The notes below the pieces were generated by a model that was given only the letters and a program-made list of their open reading frames with translations, was not told the origin of the DNA and did not search any database. This document shows positions 13,275 through 16,023 of a stretch of DNA of 16,023 bases, piece after piece. Source of the stretch: an uncultured Campylobacter sp. (GTDB taxonomy: Bacteria; Campylobacterota; Campylobacteria; Campylobacterales; Campylobacteraceae); contig NZ_CALKTS010000030.1 of NCBI RefSeq assembly GCF_937997595.1, forward strand, positions 1 to 16,023, in the 5' to 3' direction. The position numbers were made by a program, and so were the translations under genes. Numbering within the stretch: position 1 is the stretch's first letter; each line of letters begins with the position of its first letter.

Positions 13275-13631
13275 ATGACACAGAACGTATTAAAAAGAAA
13301 GATCTCTTTAAGAATCAAGAGAAAAAGAAGAATTCGCGCTAAAATTTCAGGCGTCGCATCTTGCCCTAGAATTTCTATTTTCAAATCCAATAGAACCGTT
13401 TACGCTCAGGCTATCGACGACGCGGCGAGCGTAACTTTGTGCGCCAGCAGCGGCAAGGTTTTAAATTTAAAGGCGAACAAAGAGGGCGCGGCTAGCCTAG
13501 CTAAAGATTTAGCTTCCAAGCTAAAGGATAAAGGCATTTCTGAAGCGATTTTCGATCGCAATGGCTATTTGTATCATGGCGTAATCGCAAGCTTTGCCGA
13601 GTCGCTACGCCAAAACGGCATCAAACTATAA
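13275..13631 (+). CDS. rplR: 50S ribosomal protein L18
   Basis: L18 binds 5S rRNA with L5. The 118-residue product has the basic N-terminus KRKISLRIKRKRRIRAKISG, then PRISIFKSNRTVYAQAIDD and a C-terminal FDRNGYLYHGVIASFAESLR, matching the family's FDRxGYxYHGRVxALAExxR signature. AGGGTTGAGAA precedes the ATG. rpsE starts 15 nt after its stop. Confidence 0.95.
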   Translation: MTQNVLKRKISLRIKRKRRIRAKISGVASCPRISIFKSNRTVYAQAIDDAASVTLCASSGKVLNLKANKEGAASLAKDLASKLKDKGISEAIFDRNGYLYHGVIASFAESLRQNGIKL

Positions 13632-13646
13632 CCCAAAGGAATGATT

Positions 13647-14090
13647 GTGGAAAAGTATAATAGAGAAGAATTCGAAGAGGTAATCGTCAATATCGGTAGG
13701 GTTACGAAGGTCGTTAAGGGCGGTAGAAGGTTTAGATTTACCGCGCTCGTAGTGGTAGGTAACAGAAACGGTCTAGTAGGCTTTGGCTTCGGCAAATCCA
13801 AAGAGGTTCCAGACGCGATTAAAAAGGCGGTAGACGATGCGTTTAAAAATATCATCAAGGTAAATTTAAACGGCTCTACCATCACTCACGATATTGAAGT
13901 TAAATACAATGCGAGCAAAATTTTACTTAAGCCGGCGAGCGAAGGTACCGGCGTTATCGCAGGCGGCTCCGTGCGCCCGGTTTTAGAACTTGCGGGTGTT
14001 AAAGATATCCTCACCAAATCGCTAGGTTCGAACAACTCCTCAAATGTCGTAAGAGCTACGATGAAAGCTCTTAGTATGTTAAAACACTAA
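13647..14090 (+). CDS. rpsE: 30S ribosomal protein S5
   Basis: S5 contributes to the mRNA entry channel and decoding accuracy. The start is assigned to GTG at 13647 (MEKYNREEFEEV, 147 residues), not the ATG at 13641. AAAGGA directly abuts that ATG but is 6 nt from the GTG, and the resulting length matches the Campylobacter protein as I recall it. Conserved segments are VTKVVKGGRRFRFTALVVVG, KASKILLKPASEGTGVIAGG-like text at about 90-115, and TKSLGSNNSSNVVRAT. The next gene is rplO; the rpmD usually found here in other phyla is absent. Confidence 0.95.
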   Translation: MEKYNREEFEEVIVNIGRVTKVVKGGRRFRFTALVVVGNRNGLVGFGFGKSKEVPDAIKKAVDDAFKNIIKVNLNGSTITHDIEVKYNASKILLKPASEGTGVIAGGSVRPVLELAGVKDILTKSLGSNNSSNVVRATMKALSMLKH

Positions 14091-14102
14091 CAAGGATAAA
14101 AG

Positions 14103-14504
14103 ATGGGATTAGAAAATCTTAAAAAAGCCCCAGGCTCGACTCACGCTACTAAGCGCTTGGGTCGCGGTCAAGGAAGTGGCCTAGGTAAAACTGCGGGTCG
14201 CGGTGGCAAGGGTCAGACCGCGCGTACCGGCTCTCATGAAAAAAGAGGCTTCGAGGGCGGTCAGCAGCCGATTCAGCGAAGGCTTCCAAAGGTAGGTTTT
14301 ACTTCTAAATTTGAAAAACCTTACGTGATTAACGTCGATAAAATCGAAGCCATCAAAGATCTTAGCGAGATCACGGTCGAAAGCATCAAGTCAGTTCATA
14401 AAATTTCAAATTCCGTTAAAAAGATCAAGCTGATCGGCGTAGGCGCAAAAGCACTCGCTAGCAAGATTAAAGACGAGAACGTAAAATTTAGCGGACAAAA
14501 ATAA
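14103..14504 (+). CDS. rplO: 50S ribosomal protein L15
   Basis: L15 is a late-assembly protein threading through the large subunit. The 133-residue product has the glycine-rich basic N-terminal stretch RLGRGQGSGLGKTAGRGGKG then RGFEGGQQPIQRRLPKVGF, which defines the family. CAAGGATAAAAG before the ATG is the ribosome binding site. It follows rpsE by 12 nt with no rpmD, and its stop overlaps the secY start by one base (TAATG). Confidence 0.96.
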   Translation: MGLENLKKAPGSTHATKRLGRGQGSGLGKTAGRGGKGQTARTGSHEKRGFEGGQQPIQRRLPKVGFTSKFEKPYVINVDKIEAIKDLSEITVESIKSVHKISNSVKKIKLIGVGAKALASKIKDENVKFSGQK

Positions 14505-15769
14505 TGAATAAATCGCTACGCAACAAAATTCTCATTACTTTGGGCTTTCTTTTTGCCTATAGGTTGCTAGCTTACGTGCCGGTTCCGGGAGTGGACGTTG
14601 AGGTTATAAAGCAATTTTTTCAAAGCAATAGCAACAACGCTTTTGGAATGTTTAATATGTTTAGCGGTAACGCGGCGGAGCGATTCAGCGTTATCTCGCT
14701 AGGCATTATGCCTTATATTACCGCTTCGATCATTATGGAGCTGCTCGCCGCGACCTTCCCAAATTTAGGCAAGCTCAAAAAAGAGCGCGACGGTATGCAG
14801 AAATATATGCAGATCATCCGATACGCCACCATCGCAATCGCTATGGTTCAATCCATCGGCGTTAGCATCGGTTTACAGGGCATCCACGGACAGACCGGAG
14901 CGCCTGCGATAATGGCGGAGAATACCAACGAGTTTGTTTTCATCTCGTGCATTTCGATGCTGGCAGGCACCATGCTTTTGATGTGGATCGGCGAGCAGAT
15001 TACGCAGCGCGGCGTCGGTAACGGCACTAGCCTTATTATCTTTGCAGGTATCGTAAGTGCCATCCCTAGAGCGATCGGAAGTACTGTAAATTTAGTAAAT
15101 ACCGGTGAGATGAACGTTTTAAAGCTAATCGCGATCGTGCTAATCATCCTGGCTACTATCGGGGCAATTTTATATGTGGAGCTAGGTGAACGCAGAATTC
15201 CGGTATCGTTTTCGCGCAAGGTATTGATGGCGAATCAAAACAAGCGCATTATGAACTATGTGCCGATCAAGCTAAATTTAAGCGGCGTCATTCCGCCTAT
15301 TTTTGCAAGCGCAATTTTGATGTTTCCGACCACTATTTTGCAGGCAAGCACCAATCCGATCATCCAAAAGATCCACGATTTCTTAAGCCCGAGCAACTAC
15401 TTTTTTAACTTCCTAACTTTTGTTTTGGTCGTGTTTTTTGCGTATTTTTACGCATCGATTGCGTTTAATTCAAAAGATATAAGCGAAAATTTAAAGAAGC
15501 AGGGCGGATTTATCCCGGGTATTCGTCCGGGCGAGGGAACGGCGAGCTTTTTAAACGAAGTCGCTAGCCGCCTTACGTTTTGGGGCTCGATCTATCTCGG
15601 CCTCGTAACCGTCATCCCGTGGCTGCTCGTTAAATTTATGGGCGTACCGTTTTATTTCGGCGGCACTAGCGTGCTGATCGTCGTCTCCGTCGCACTCGAT
15701 ACGATGAGGCGCATCGAAGCGCAGATCTATATGAATAAATATCAGACCCTAAGCGCGGTCGGATTATAA
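14504..15769 (+). CDS. secY: Protein translocase subunit SecY
   Basis: SecY is the channel of the Sec translocon in the inner membrane, working with SecE, SecG and SecA. The 421-residue protein shows the expected pattern of about ten hydrophobic segments. Landmarks include LLAYVPVPGVD after the first segment, SLGIMPYITASIIMELLAA, the conserved QRGVGNGTSLIIFAGIVSAI, the cytosolic loop ERRIPVSFSRK and KKQGGFIPGIRPGEGTA before the last segments. Length is normal. It overlaps rplO by one base and directly abuts map, so it is expressed with the ribosomal genes. Confidence 0.97.
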   Translation: MNKSLRNKILITLGFLFAYRLLAYVPVPGVDVEVIKQFFQSNSNNAFGMFNMFSGNAAERFSVISLGIMPYITASIIMELLAATFPNLGKLKKERDGMQKYMQIIRYATIAIAMVQSIGVSIGLQGIHGQTGAPAIMAENTNEFVFISCISMLAGTMLLMWIGEQITQRGVGNGTSLIIFAGIVSAIPRAIGSTVNLVNTGEMNVLKLIAIVLIILATIGAILYVELGERRIPVSFSRKVLMANQNKRIMNYVPIKLNLSGVIPPIFASAILMFPTTILQASTNPIIQKIHDFLSPSNYFFNFLTFVLVVFFAYFYASIAFNSKDISENLKKQGGFIPGIRPGEGTASFLNEVASRLTFWGSIYLGLVTVIPWLLVKFMGVPFYFGGTSVLIVVSVALDTMRRIEAQIYMNKYQTLSAVGL

Positions 15770-16023
15770 ATGGCGATTTTGCTTAAAACAAAAAAAGATT
15801 TAGAGGGGCTTCGCGCGGCGAACAGGATCGTCGCGCAAGCCCTTGATTACGCAGCTTCATTCATAAAGCCGGGTCTTAGCCTACTCGAAGTCGATAAAAA
15901 GATCGACGATTTCATCACTTCAAAGGGCGCGTATCCCGCTTTTAAAGGGTTATACGGCTTTCCAAACGCCGCCTGCCTCTCGCTAAACGAGGTCATCATC
16001 CACGGCATCCCAGACGAAACGAT
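15770..16023 (+). CDS. map: Methionine aminopeptidase, type I, 5' part
   Basis: Partial: 84 residues are visible before the right edge. Map removes the initiator methionine from nascent proteins using a metal centre. The sequence reads LKTKKDLEGLRAANRIVAQA, SFIKPGLSLLEVDKKIDDF, then YPAFKGLYGFPNAACLSLNE and VIIHGIP, which is the classic N-terminal half; the histidine of VIIHGIP is the substrate-side conserved one. Metal ligands lie beyond the window. The ATG immediately follows the secY stop. map after secY is the usual order in this phylum, with infA and rpmJ expected next. Confidence 0.95.
   Translation, partial: MAILLKTKKDLEGLRAANRIVAQALDYAASFIKPGLSLLEVDKKIDDFITSKGAYPAFKGLYGFPNAACLSLNEVIIHGIPDET

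Noticed and set aside
13641..13646. ATG at 13641 as the rpsE start
   Set aside because: The ribosome binding site AAAGGA touches this ATG; the GTG at 13647 has proper spacing and gives the expected protein length.

Overview
The window reads as chromosomal DNA of a Campylobacterota bacterium, most likely a Campylobacter of the moderate-GC oral type (C. gracilis, C. showae or C. rectus-like). This is inferred from protein character, not from a search. Supporting signs are the purM/coaE/dapF neighbourhood, a signal-peptide-bearing Sel1/Hcp-like cysteine-rich repeat protein, ribosomal operon order with no rpmD between rpsE and rplO, map directly after secY, and very frequent AAATTT/AATTTT words.

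Region 1 (1-2965), housekeeping metabolism: the 5' end of purM (minus strand) diverges from coaE. Then come a secreted Sel1-repeat protein and dapF, all on the plus strand. Region 2 (2966-3658) is an AT-rich spacer in which I support no gene. Region 3 (3659-5822, minus strand) is a small accessory-looking block: a P-loop ATPase with a winged-helix and DUF4143-like C-terminal half, a small probable DNA-binding protein with a palindrome across its promoter, and two very short single-pass membrane proteins whose genes overlap by ATGA. Region 4 (5823-6101) is a divergent control region holding two copies of a 22-nt palindromic element, a perfect-consensus sigma70 promoter and a leader that can fold into three successive hairpins. 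Region 5 (6102-16023) is the fused S10-spc ribosomal protein operon on the plus strand: rpsJ-rplC-rplD-rplW-rplB-rpsS-rplV-rpsC-rplP-rpmC-rpsQ-rplN-rplX-rplE-rpsN-rpsH-rplF-rplR-rpsE-rplO-secY-map. The map gene runs off the right edge.

The ribosomal genes are packed with gaps of 0-12 nt or short overlaps. The one exception is a 77-nt rpsH-rplF gap filled by a long hairpin. The operon supplies ribosomal subunits together with the SecY translocon and the N-terminal methionine processing enzyme. I found no tRNA, rRNA, CRISPR array, insertion sequence or complete mobile element. The least understood content is the minus-strand block 3659-5822 and the shared palindromic elements between it and the ribosomal operon.
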